The notes under the pieces: model-generated
The model's database searches: none
The model's input: the letters and a program-made list of their open reading frames with translations, nothing else
What the model was told of the DNA's origin: nothing
Shown here: positions 25,701 through 34,419 of the stretch, piece after piece
Position numbering within the stretch: the stretch's first letter is position 1
How the letters are laid out: each line of letters starts with the position of its first letter
NCBI RefSeq assembly: GCF_013373865.1
Contig: NC_050469.1
Coordinates: 28,711,046-28,775,045, forward strand
Reading direction: 5' to 3'
Source of the DNA: Monomorium pharaonis
Lineage: Eukaryota > Arthropoda > Insecta > Hymenoptera > Formicidae
Length of the DNA stretch: 64,000 nt
Translations under genes and position numbers: made by a program

Positions 25701-28700
25701 TCTTCACGCCCGGTGCACGCCATTTATATTCTCGGCGACGCGGCGCTATGTGCCCGACGATCTGATACCATTCAAATCACATGTTTTATACGCCTCGAAA
25801 AAGGCGGCAAAAATAGAGAGCGTGAATCCAGGCGCGGTGAACATTAGCATTATTCATTACTCCGGGTATAATAACGCGAGTCCGGGCGCTCGCGTCCCGC
25901 TTGCATCAGGGAGTTTGATCTACGCGCGCTTATGCTTAAAAATAATTCCCGGAATGAAACGGGAGAGAGAGAGAGAGAGAGAGCTGATTGACTGTCCGCG
26001 ATATCGCCCGATTTACCGCGGTGTATTTGCACACGAGTTTTTCCGCGCCGATAATAACAAGCGCGGACGGCCCTCCCGCGAACGGTTCTATTTACTTTTA
26101 ATTACTCGGCCGGTTAATTATTGACGCCGTCATGATCGTCGCAACCCCTCGTTACGCGATCCAAACAAACGTAACAATGAGGCAGCTCGTAGCCAAGGGT
26201 AGCCCACTGGTCCGTACAGACGCCAACCTCCTCCCCTCTCCCCCCGCCAGTTCGCGCTACCCTAAGGTAGCCAATTCTATCGACCGAAGCACATCAAAGT
26301 TGCACGCGATACGGCTGCACCCTCTCTACTCCCTCCCCCCTAGCGCAGGGGGAGAGGGCGGAGAGGCTGGCTTTAATATCGAAGAAAATTATGTAATCGG
26401 TAGCCGTTACGCCCTCGTCGCGGAAGGGGGAAATTGATCGCGCATGCAAATAAAGTGCCATTATCCCGTGGCTCAGACCCGAGCGTGTACACGACTGGGA
26501 TCTCTCCTCGAGGAGGGCTCGATGCCCCGAAACAGCCCCCTTGAATCCCGAAGTGAGTTCGATTTTCCTGAAAGCGGCGATAAAATATAGATGGAAGATA
26601 CCGCGCGCGCACGGCGTTGCCGCTGCCGGAGAAACGTGATGCGATTTACCGCCTCACGGCAGGCAGGCGTCTTGCGAGAGAACCCCGAGTCATCTCCCTG
26701 GACGTCCCTGGTTTAAATATTTAAGACGCGATGCCGTCAATCGAGGTGGAACGTTTACGGTGGACAGGCTCGCATTGATCGATGCCGGGAGTGTGTCTCG
26801 ATGCAGCGCGAATACGAATTACGGGATATTTTGGATAATGATATAAATACACAAGGATACACGAAAGTTTTTATAAATCTTATAAAAAAAAAGAATAGCA
26901 ATCATGTACGATTGTTACGAAGGACAATGAATAAATTTATCATCGACAGAAAAACTCGAAAGCATCTGCGCCGCGTCCTCGCGGAAATAAAGATGAAAAA
27001 TAGCCTCAGACACATTAGATCCGTTTTATGAAGCGTTATCAATAGCCTCGGAGAAAATAAATCCCGACGCCCCTGCGGAAAGCCACTTTTCAAGCTGTCT
27101 TTAGGAGGAGCTAGGAGGGGGGTGAGAAAGCCGTGCGGCGGCGTTTCCGTCGATCTCTCTCCTCCCGCGGGGTAACGACGTGGAACTATTGCGTTTTCGA
27201 AATCCCTCCTCCGAATTCGTATGCATTTTCGTCGACTGTCGCTGGTTTATATTGACGTGCGAGGCACGTGTGCGGGGAAACGCGGCGTGCGCCAACGTGG
27301 CGCACATGATCCCGCAAAAGGGAGTTTGGGCTCGGAGAGTCACGTAGCGGGGTTACGACCTCGTATGGCTTTGACATTCTAAAATTGGAAGAAGCTTAAG
27401 AGTGTCACGGGGTTCGCGCGCGGCGGGCGGTTAAGGTATTTCTCGAAAATTTTTACGACCACGGGAACGTTTCCTACGCGCCGCGTCTCTCGTTGCCACA
27501 GGATTGGTACTACTACTACTACTACTACTACTACGACGGGAGGAAACTTCCGTGAATGCTTAAGCACGCGAAGTAATCCGGTAAGAGGAAAAATTGCCCA
27601 TAATTCAGATAGCGCGCGACGCGCCGCGTTTTACCGGCGACGCGCGAGTTGTTCAGTTTTATTTTCGAGAATTTCATTTCCTTCGGTTGTGCGCATTCGC
27701 TTACATTATCCATACATCCGGAACGCGACGACGACGGCGGTCGTAAAGCATGCACCGCGGTGAATTCCATATCCGCGTAAGCGCCGTCTCGGCCGCGCGA
27801 TCCGTGATGACGCGACGACACTCCGTAAACATCTTCGCGTATAACTTCTTCGCCACATATCCCGCTAAATACTCGTTACGACGCAATCCCGGTCGATCGC
27901 TGGGAACCGCGCTTTTCGTCGACGGGTACAGTTCTCCTAGGAGCACAACGGCGCGCCCGCGGGCTAACGTAAAATTATTATTCCGCTTGAAGCGTGTTCG
28001 CGTCGCGGTGCTTTTATTGCGTACGTTAATGGCGGCGATAATAATGATCGAAATCTTTATGGCCGTACGAAATAACGCGGAGCTGTAAAACGATAAACTG
28101 ACGCGCTGAAGAAAACGAGCGTGTCGTCGGTGTAAATGAAGAGGAACCTTAAAACTTTTCAACGACGCTCATAATATTTAGCGACGCGCGGCCGTTTAAA
28201 CGCTCTATGCGGTGCTTTTAGACTCCGTTTCGTCGTTCACAAAGGAAGTCTCACGTACAAAGTAAATAAAAGTTACGGCGTTAAGGATTTACGAGAGAGC
28301 AGTGCGGTGTCGCTCGCGGTGTTGCGCGCAGTGTATATACTGAAAATTGTTTTCACGCCGTTTACGGTAATAAGCATCCGATACCCCGTCGACCTAGGTG
28401 GAGCGAAATTTTTCACCTACCGTGACCCTACCGTGCAAGCTACGCGCGCGCGTTCCTTCTACAAAAGATAAATAACGAAAGATAGTGGGAGATATTAAAA
28501 ATTCGCAATATGTGATTCTATTATAGCGAATCGCCAGATGGACGTAGCCTTATATGTCGGGCTAACGGTCGCCTGTGTGGTAATTGGTGGCTTGGCGATC
28601 TTCCTGGCGAGACTCCTGCGACGAAAAGGTCGCGATCACTCCTTGTACTCCATGGCTCGTAATGGTAAGCATTTTAGAGGTAAACACGAATGTAGCATTA

Positions 28701-31700
28701 AATCAGATAAAAATCGTGCACCTCGGTTCTAATTACGTGAATTAAATTTTATTTTTATTTTTCAAAGATTAACTCCCCTTTCACGCTAATTAAAGATATT
28801 ACGTTACGATTAATTAAACGCGCGTATAAAATAAGTAAGTGTATTTATATCGTGTTACTTATGCGCTTGTTAAATTATTTCCCGTAGAATTTCGTGCTCA
28901 TTATCGCACCGACATTGCTCGCGACTGAAAAAGGAACAAGATACTATTTCGAGATTAACAAAAATATGCATATCATTTTTTAAATAAATAATTAATTATT
29001 CAGACCACAAGCTAAATGATAACAAAATATTGTTGAAATATGAATAATTAATAAACACGGTAACCAACCTATCAATCGTATCGCGGTATTCTCTTTCACA
29101 AACAATGAAAGCGAAACGCGAGTTCGTCTTCCGATCGTACAGTTCACGCACGTAGAATCGGAATAGTATCTCAGCGGCATTTGTCCGCAGCGCGCAGAGA
29201 TACCCACGAGCCGTGCCTCGGCCGTGTGCGTTTCAGAATTCCAGCCGGAGTTCTTCCCGGATCAGGACAAGAAGCTGAGCCTGCAGCCGGATGTGACGGC
29301 GACGAGCGTGCCGGCCTGCTACGAGTATCCTTTCGACCCGAAGCTGTCGATGTCGAGATCCCTCTCCGAGCACCACTACGACGTGCCGCACTTGTCGATC
29401 GCGCCGCAACCGTCCCCGATGTCGCCCACGCCGAGCACGTCGACCCAGGAGTCGTGCAGCGACAAGCAAATCCATTCCGACAGCGAGAACAGCGTCACTA
29501 GCTCCTACCCGTCCTCGGACTCTACGTACAACGTCGCCTCGGAGAGCGTCCGGCTGCCGAAGCTGGAGGCCGGAAACGTCGCCAGGGCGGCGGTTAACAC
29601 CCGCGGCGCCCTGCTGGTCCTCCCGGATTCCGGGATCTCGATGTCGGTGCCCGAGGGAGCCGTTCCGAAGCCGCTGCGGGAGGAGCTCTATCTCGCGGTG
29701 CTCAACGAGGATCGTTACAGGCCCCGATTACCCGGTGAGTGCAAATTATTCATGGCGTTACGCGCCGCGGGAGGCGGACGCCGGGGCTTTACGATCGCAG
29801 CTGCGAACCTTCGCGTTGTATATACGTTCGGGACATTCGCGCGATAGCGCGCGATGTTATTTTTATATCAACGCCGTTCCGCGCACGTGTTTCGCGCCTC
29901 GAGAGTTATATCCCGCTTGATTTGATGTTCAATATAGGGCATCGCTACGCCGACTCCCTTGTGTGTGTTATCCCGAGGAACGAGTGGCGGGGGGATAAAA
30001 CCGTCTAGGGAAAAGAAAAGATTCAGCGAACCTTGATAACTTTGTTTTAGCCTTGATTGAAAAATCATAACACCCGTACACGTTAAGCGTATCAAGTCAG
30101 TAATTAATCAAGCGTGTCTAATGTGACGGATACTGCCGTAACAAACACACGCGGTATGATAACGATAACGTACGTTACAATAACGGCATTGAGTTCAATA
30201 ATTCACAGCGTTCGCGCCGCGTATTATTTTCGTTGTGTATCGTTCGAGTCTCGATCTCGTTCTTCTTTTTTTACGCCGCAGACGGGATAACTCAGTTATC
30301 AGCAGTGGTGACCTGCGGCCCATCATCCGCGACCTTCAACAAGCCTGTGATCCTTCAATTTGAGCATTGCGCCATGTTGCACCCGGCAACCTGGGAACTG
30401 AGCATTTGGGCATGCGACGGCATTAACGTCGACGACGGTTCGTCCTCGATCGCGTCGAAAGATCATCAGTCCATTACGTGGAGCCGAGTACTGACGCTAG
30501 GCAACGAGACTATCAACACGCCGCTGTTCACGCAGCTGGATCACGCGGAAGCTTTCATCGTGACCGAGCAGCTCCGCGGTTACGTGTTAGCCGGGCAGAG
30601 CTGCGAGAACTCGATCGCCACGAAGAGATTGCGATTGGCATTGTTCGCCAGCCAGGCCGGCCAGTGCTGCGTCCGAGTTTACGCCGTGGAAGACACGAGG
30701 GCGGCAATGAAGGCGGTCGTCGATCGGGAATCGCAAATCAGAGGTTATCTGCTGGACAAGCCGCGCACGTTGCTGTTCCAAGACAACGGGGAGTCGCTCT
30801 GCGTCAGCCTCGAGGAAGTCGGCAACGAGTGGCAGAGCAAGTCGCCCACGGAACGCCAGGAAGTCCCGTTCCGGGACGTTTGGAACCGCCAGGAGAACGC
30901 CAAACACGTGACCTTCGGTCTGGACACGGCCTTTGGCCCGACCACCACGAGGAGCTACAAGCTCCAAGTCTCGCAAGGAAACTCCGACACGAGACAGGTC
31001 TTCAGAATCGTTTATGACGGCGCGAAACAGTTGATCTCTTCGGGTAGCGTCACGAGGCCACTCAGGGAAGTCACCGTGGTTAGCAGCGGACATGCTAACA
31101 ACGCCACGACTGACTCTACCACTCTGCGACCGTTCCGGTTTACGAGATCCTTGAGGAAGCAGCTCTGCCAATGCTTAGACCCGCCGAACGCCCTGGGCAA
31201 TGATTGGCGAATGTTAGCGCAGCGGCTTCAAGTCGACAGGTTAGTAACCCGACCGACAACCAACCTTCCCCGTCTCGCGTTTTCCTATTCGCAGTAAAGC
31301 TTCTTTAAACACGCGGCTATGTTTATGCAGAGCATGAAATACATTCGCTAATGCGAAGAGATATATCAACGCAAATCAAACGGCATAGTAGCAGTAAATA
31401 TTTGGTTTAACAATACGGGATTAAACGGTTTCTTCTAACGGATTAAAACACGACCGATCGTCCGAGTTAATTTTTTCTCACAACTTGGACGAAATTAATT
31501 TAAAAACTCGCAACGTCAATAAATCCGCGTGACGAAGTCTTACATTATTCACGTTTTCACGTGTTATTTATCTTGTTAATACCGTAAACCTTTCCGAAAA
31601 GCGCGCTCTATTTCGCCCCCGACGGGGTAACCGCCCATGTACCACTTTCCTCGGTAATCACGCAGCCGGTGTCTTCGTTCGTGTGTAACAGGTACATCAA

Positions 31701-31863
31701 TTACTTCGCGACCAAGGCCAGCCCGACCGAGCACATTCTGGATCTATGGGAGGCGAGGCACCGGGAACCGACGGCGGTGACGGATCTCCTGAACCATCTC
31801 AGAGTAATGGGCAGGACCGACGCCGCCACGATTCTGGAGGCGCAGCTCGGCCCGTGGCTTTGA
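11615..31863 (+). CDS. unc-5: Netrin receptor UNC5 (spliced, 10 coding exons)
   Basis: Single-pass receptor for netrin that, by family knowledge, drives repulsive guidance of axons and migrating cells and carries a cytoplasmic death domain. Exons: 11615-11696, 21606-22019, 22663-22944, 23348-23515, 24743-24907, 25314-25355, 28527-28664, 29237-29734, 30282-31239, 31692-31863. They sum to 2919 nt, giving 972 residues with no internal stop, close to the usual UNC5 length of about 900-1070. Every junction has GT..AG ends and a compatible phase: introns 1-8 are phase 1, intron 9 is phase 2. Domain order: signal peptide 1-22, acidic stretch 28-46, Ig 67-165, Ig 166-259, TSP1 260-315, TSP1 316-370, linker 371-384, transmembrane helix about 391-415, Ser/Pro-rich region 431-545, ZU5 from about 549, UPA-like region, death domain about 886-970. 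This order is diagnostic of UNC5. Isoforms and the exact start are inferred from sequence alone. Confidence 0.95.
15469..15487. repeat. (CCGA)n microsatellite
   Basis: Nearly five tandem CCGA units. Confidence 0.85.
15726..15758. repeat. (GA)n microsatellite
   Basis: About 16 uninterrupted GA units within unc-5 intron 1. Confidence 0.9.
18271..18294. repeat. (CTG)8 microsatellite
   Basis: Eight CTG units followed by TTGCAG and GTAC; within unc-5 intron 1. Confidence 0.9.
18702..20105 (+). repeat. Cluster of diverged repeat copies in intron 1
   Basis: TCGAATTATCGGAAACCGAT occurs at 18702-18721 and 20070-20089, and as TCGAATTATCGGGAACCAAT at 19384-19403. Copies at about 19362-19420 and 20047-20105 align over about 60 bp, sharing CCTATCGG, CGATCTGCTCG and ATGAAAATCC. 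A weaker relative (CTCGAACCGATGG) is at 19063-19075. Three of the copies are followed within about 100 bp by CGCG-rich sequence such as GTCGCGTGACG. Confidence 0.65.
19654..19718. repeat. Long (AG)n microsatellite
   Basis: About 32 uninterrupted AG units, the longest dinucleotide array of the window, inside unc-5 intron 1. Confidence 0.95.
21606..22019 (+). CDS. unc-5: unc-5 exon: acidic N-terminus and first Ig domain
   Basis: Encodes residues 28-165. It opens with an acidic stretch (EGEDAAEEEDAYLLEDDD) that I take to be an insect-type extension, then a low-complexity linker, then Ig1 from about residue 67. Cysteines at 87, 99, 124, 144 and 146 include the extra pair (RCN and CEC) that marks UNC5 Ig1 with its second disulphide. 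NVT at 127-129 is a possible N-glycosylation site. The acceptor is TTTTTTCTATCAG; the donor is GCTT followed by GTGAGT. Phase 1 at both ends. Confidence 0.93.
22020..22662 (+). other. unc-5 intron 2
   Basis: 643 nt, GTGAGT to CTTCCAG, phase 1, AT-rich in its 3' part. Nothing else seen. Confidence 0.9.
22663..22944 (+). CDS. unc-5: unc-5 exon: second Ig domain
   Basis: Encodes residues 166-259 as one complete I-set Ig domain: C190 in LRCLPP, W203 in VYWLRNN, and the YTCVAEN motif with C240. NYT at 237-239 is a possible N-glycosylation site. The exon has phase 1 ends and is bounded by CTTCTTCCAG and GGTAAGT. In UNC5 receptors Ig1-Ig2 carry the netrin-binding surface. The neighbouring introns are AT-rich, so the exon stands out by composition. 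Confidence 0.94.
22945..23347 (+). other. unc-5 intron 3
   Basis: 403 nt, GTAAGT to GATTAG, phase 1, AT-rich with a pyrimidine block (TTTCTGTTTCTTTCTCTC) near 23168-23200. Nothing else seen. Confidence 0.9.
23348..23515 (+). CDS. unc-5: unc-5 exon: first thrombospondin type 1 repeat
   Basis: Encodes residues 260-315. WSSWSSW at 264-270 is the C-mannosylation-type WxxWxxW motif. Six cysteines (273, 277, 288, 300, 310, 314) fit one TSP1 repeat, with the RTRTC strand typical of the fold. Phase 1 at both ends, 168 nt, donor GTGAGT. The acceptor is weak, ending GCGATTAG with a purine-rich run just upstream, but frame and domain leave no other choice. Confidence 0.93.
23516..24742 (+). other. unc-5 intron 4
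   Basis: 1227 nt, GTGAGT to poly-T/GCCAG, phase 1. No exon or RNA gene seen inside. Confidence 0.9.
24743..24907 (+). CDS. unc-5: unc-5 exon: second thrombospondin type 1 repeat
   Basis: Encodes residues 316-370. WSRWSAW at 321-327 repeats the WxxWxxW motif. Six cysteines (330, 334, 342, 354, 364, 369) complete the TSP1 pattern. It follows a long poly-T acceptor ending GCCAG and precedes GTAAGT. Phase 1 at both ends, 165 nt. NCT at 363-365 is a possible glycosylation sequon but involves a structural cysteine. The reading frame is also open upstream into the intron, which is not meaningful. Confidence 0.93.
24908..25313 (+). other. unc-5 intron 5
   Basis: 406 nt, GTAAGT to TTTTACAG, phase 1. 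Nothing else seen. Confidence 0.85.
25314..25355 (+). CDS. unc-5: unc-5 42-nt micro-exon, extracellular linker (possible cassette)
   Basis: Between a CCTTTTACAG acceptor and a GTGAGT donor lies a 42-nt segment encoding VGNAKVGGAHLTEE (residues 371-384). It joins in phase 1 on both sides. Leaving it out also keeps the frame, because exon 24743-24907 joins directly to 28527-28664, so it may be skipped in some transcripts. It has no fold of its own; it lengthens the stalk between the second TSP1 repeat and the membrane. Transcript data would decide whether it is constitutive. Confidence 0.7.
25528..25547. repeat. (CTC)n microsatellite
   Basis: Six to seven CTC units next to CCACCACC, in unc-5 intron 6. 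Confidence 0.85.
27508..27534. repeat. (TAC)9 microsatellite
   Basis: Nine uninterrupted TAC units in unc-5 intron 6. Confidence 0.9.
28527..28664 (+). CDS. unc-5: unc-5 exon: transmembrane helix
   Basis: Encodes residues 385-430. The hydrophobic run from about 391 to 415 (core YVGLTVACVVIGGLAIFLA) is followed by the positive stop-transfer cluster RLLRRKGR, which fixes the cytoplasmic side. The acceptor at 28525-28526 (CTATTATAG) is in frame; an alternative AG at 28536-28537 would break the phase. The donor is GTAAGC. SLYSM at 423-427 places a tyrosine just inside the membrane. Confidence 0.9.
28665..29236 (+). other. unc-5 intron 7
   Basis: 572 nt, GTAAGC to GTTTCAG, phase 1, AT-rich in the middle. 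Nothing else seen. Confidence 0.9.
29237..29734 (+). CDS. unc-5: unc-5 exon: juxtamembrane region and start of ZU5 domain
   Basis: Encodes residues 431-596. The first part is rich in Ser, Pro and Tyr (for example PSPMSPTPSTSTQ) and probably disordered and phosphorylated. From about 549 the sequence TRGALLVLPDSGISMSVPEG is the conserved start of a ZU5 domain. The exon is markedly more GC-rich than the flanking introns. Acceptor GCGTTTCAG, donor GTGAGT, phase 1 both ends. Confidence 0.93.
29735..30281 (+). other. unc-5 intron 8
   Basis: 547 nt, GTGAGT to GCCGCAG, phase 1; interrupts the ZU5 domain. Nothing else seen. Confidence 0.9.
30282..31239 (+). CDS. unc-5: unc-5 exon: rest of ZU5, UPA region and start of death domain
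   Basis: The largest exon (958 nt), residues 597-915 plus two bases of codon 916. It continues the ZU5 domain (VVTCGPSSATFNKPVILQFE), passes through the UPA-like middle with FIVTEQLRGYVLAGQ and LRLALFASQ, and enters the death domain near residue 886 with LGNDWRMLAQRLQVDR. The donor is AGGTTAGT, giving a phase 2 intron, the only one not in phase 1. By family knowledge ZU5-UPA-death domain form an autoinhibited supramodule. Confidence 0.94.
31240..31691 (+). other. unc-5 intron 9
   Basis: 452 nt, GTTAGT to GTAACAG, phase 2; interrupts the death domain. Nothing else seen. Confidence 0.9.
31692..31863 (+). CDS. unc-5: unc-5 last exon: C-terminal half of death domain
   Basis: Encodes residues 916-972 and ends at TGA (31861-31863). 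The sequence YINYFATKASPTEHILDLWE followed by RVMGRTDAATILEAQLGPWL closes the death domain helices. The acceptor is GTGTGTAACAG at 31691. The protein ends immediately after the domain, as usual for UNC5. Confidence 0.94.
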
Positions 31864-32159
31864 ATAAACAGAAAACCGGATCTTGAAAAGCGTTTTCAAG
31901 CGGTGAGTGAAAGTCGAGACCGCCGTTTTACGCCCACCCGCGAGAAGTGATCAGTGAATCAGTGTGTAATCGAACGGCGACCGATAAACTCCGAGAGACC
32001 GAGCGGCGAGTGAAACGGATCGCCCGGAGTGAGTGCGTGAGTGCGCGAGGAAGAGAGTGAGATTCAAAGGAGGGCAGGAGAGCCCTCGGTTTCTCCGAAC
32101 GAACTCATCGAAACACTGCCTTAATTATGCGCGACAAACGCGCGCGTCGGTACTTTGTA

Positions 32160-32165
32160 AATAAA
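32160..32165 (+). terminator. Possible proximal poly(A) signal of unc-5
   Basis: AATAAA in TTTGTAAATAAAGAGCTGG, about 300 nt after the stop codon. The sequence downstream is only weakly GT-rich, so use of this site is uncertain. Confidence 0.35.
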
Positions 32166-32827
32166 GAGCTGGTGAGAAAAGCCCGAGGATCTCTCTTCTA
32201 GGAGGAGACCCACGGCCGCGTCGGAGCTCACGACGATCGAGGTATGCTTACGTCCGGGTGTTCAAAAGCGACGTGGTCCGTAAAAGAAAACCGCATATAA
32301 TCGTGACGAAGTAATTAGGGACTGTGCATTTAGACGGATATAGATGTACATATATACTAAAAAAAAAAAGATAACGCGCGCAGATATACAGATGGATATA
32401 TCCATTTTAGAGATGGATGTTTATATATATAAATATATATGTTAAATATATATATATAGATATATATACAGGACATCAAGTAAAGTTCGAGGCGGACCGA
32501 CAATGCCCGCCACACTTCGACGTGACGACATAATTTTTTATCGATTTGTTAACACGAATGCACGCGAGCACGAGTGAGTGGTTATTATTTTTCTGATAAT
32601 CGTGCCAAAATTACCTCGGTTTCGTAAGCGTATATACAAACACTTCCGTTATTGTTACATCAGAGTTTCGTGAAAACGCCGTCTGTACATCTTTTTTATA
32701 TACGTGTCGACAATACGCGCATTGCACCACGAACGGGGCAACGCGCGATCGCATAAAACGAACTAATTACGACATGATTTAAATCGATGATTTATTTGAG
32801 AGAATTGTATATTTGTTACTTTCGACG

Positions 32828-32833
32828 AATAAA
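32828..32833 (+). terminator. Probable main poly(A) signal of unc-5
   Basis: AATAAA about 965 nt after the stop codon, with a T/GT-rich element about 35 nt downstream. Cleavage is expected near 32845-32855. Confidence 0.55.
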
Positions 32834-32914
32834 ATATTCTTGTATACCTCAGAGTCGAACTCGTTCGTTTGTCATTATTATACAACCTGAGATTCCCATC
32901 CCTCCCGTGTCTAC

Positions 32915-32944
32915 TAAAATGATATCTGTCGAGATATCATTTTA
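32915..32944. repeat. Perfect hairpin just past the unc-5 3' end
   Basis: TAAAATGATATCT and its exact reverse complement flank a 4-nt loop GTCG. It lies about 80 bp after the last AATAAA of unc-5. The arms do not extend further outward. It resembles an intrinsic terminator in shape, but in animals such a role is not standard. Confidence 0.8.
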
Positions 32945-34392
32945 TTAATTAGCGAAAAACTCTGCTCTCCCGCATGCTTATATTTGATGCAATTTTTTTT
33001 TTAAGACGTCCTCCAATATTGCACAACAAGTTTGAATAAATTCATTTTTGTCCTACTTCAAATTACATCTCTTTAATATAATGAAGAATTATGAAATATT
33101 GATGCAAATTCACGATGTAATTCCTAAAATCCACGTGGATCTCCCTCCTGACGTGAAATCTCATATCAAGATTGCTGTAAAGAACGTTGCACCGTAATAA
33201 CTCTGCAAACATACTTTATCGGCATACTGTCAATAATTTTTTGCCAGCGAAGGAACATCCTTCTTGGCCGGTATTAAAGGCGCACATTCGCGCGCGCGCG
33301 CGAGGGCTGTATATTACTTCAATTTCAGCTTGTCTCCGGACGTTCGACAGGGACAAGATATTCTATCTTCCACCTCCTCGATCCCGGCCTCCGCGACGGC
33401 CTTCCTCGATTTTCTCCCGTCGAAAATAGGTACGTACTTTTGCGGAAGTTGAAGGAGGCGGAAATAGGTGACAATGGACGTCGAGCGTCGCAATTTTGAA
33501 ATGTCGATACCAGTCACGCGTGCTCTCTCCTCGTTTTCTCGGCCCGGGTTCCCTATACGAATCTCTCCCGAGCTTTTTCCGAGCTCGACAGCGCTCCGCG
33601 ATATTTATGTAGTCCCGATGTAATTCGCCTACCACCTGCAGCGACGTAATTTTCAAATTTAGAATAGTCCCGCGTCTACCAAACATTTTCCTTCATTTCT
33701 AGAAATGGCCTTTTTACGCAGAAGGACATATTAATCAAGTAAATGCACAATATAATATTTAAATATAACTTTTTCAATCCAAGGAAAAGCTTCGTTAATT
33801 AAATAAAAAGTTAGTTTGCCCGACGCATATGTCTGCAACATTTAAATGGATTGAAACAAAAACAGTACGGTAAATTCGACGATCGAACGGAGAGCTCGAT
33901 AATCGAGGCCGGCGTTTCCATCGTATTTGTACGTGTTAGTACGGTAAATTAAACTTTATCTGATTCAATAAATGCTTTATATATACGTCGCTGAATTGTG
34001 GAAAACTTCCATCGGCGTCCTGGCGACCCGATGTGCCGGAAATTAAACGGATAAGGTGGCACTCGGCGATGTGGAATGGGAATATAGAGGCAAGAGGAAA
34101 GCATTTAAAAGTTCTCTCTAATCGCGCAGTAAAAATGATAGACATTGATATTAACTCTTCAAAGCATAATTTTACGAAAATGTCAGCTGCATTACCAGAC
34201 TAAACTATTTAACTTGCCAGATAGAATTTCTTGAACATATTTTTCAACATAACGGAAACATGTCGCGTACATATATATTACACTAACATGAAACAAGATT
34301 ATTTTTTAACGTATCAAACGTACCAAACAAAATTTATCACTCAATAAACGTACGCTCTTTGTAAACAAGTTGATCATTTTTATCTCTCTCAC

Positions 34393-34419
34393 CTCTCTCT
34401 CTCTCTCTCTCTCTCTCTC
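34393..34419. repeat. (CT)n microsatellite
   Basis: About 13 CT units followed by a C/T-rich run. Confidence 0.85.

Larger units (their letters stand above)
25356..28526 (+). other. unc-5 intron 6 (3.2 kb)
   Basis: GTGAGT to ATTATAG, phase 1. It contains (CTC)n at 25528-25547, (GA)n at 25963-25983, C-rich and G-rich low-complexity DNA at about 26226-26360 and (TAC)9 at 27508-27534. Open frames around 27700-28160 on both strands have no domain signature. Confidence 0.85.
31864..32850 (+). other. unc-5: unc-5 3' untranslated region (approximate end)
   Basis: About 1 kb after the stop. AATAAA hexamers occur at 31863-31868 (too close to the stop to be likely), 32160-32165 and 32828-32833. The last, in GACGAATAAAATATTC, is followed by T/GT-rich sequence (TTCGTTTGTCATTATT), so it is the best poly(A) signal; the middle one could give a shorter transcript. 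The UTR holds a (TA)-rich run around 32410-32468. The exact end is inferred. Confidence 0.6.

Noticed and set aside
28527..28537. Alternative acceptor AG at 28536-28537 for the transmembrane exon
   Set aside because: Using it would start the exon at 28538 and break the phase with both possible upstream exons.
29224..29236. ATG at 29224 as an internal start of a separate intracellular protein
   Set aside because: It lies in the intron directly before the acceptor at 29235-29236; the frame continues only because the exon is open upstream.
30587..31171. 194-codon minus-strand frame and a 179-codon second plus frame (30478-31017)
   Set aside because: Both are antisense or shifted shadows of the large unc-5 exon 30282-31239.
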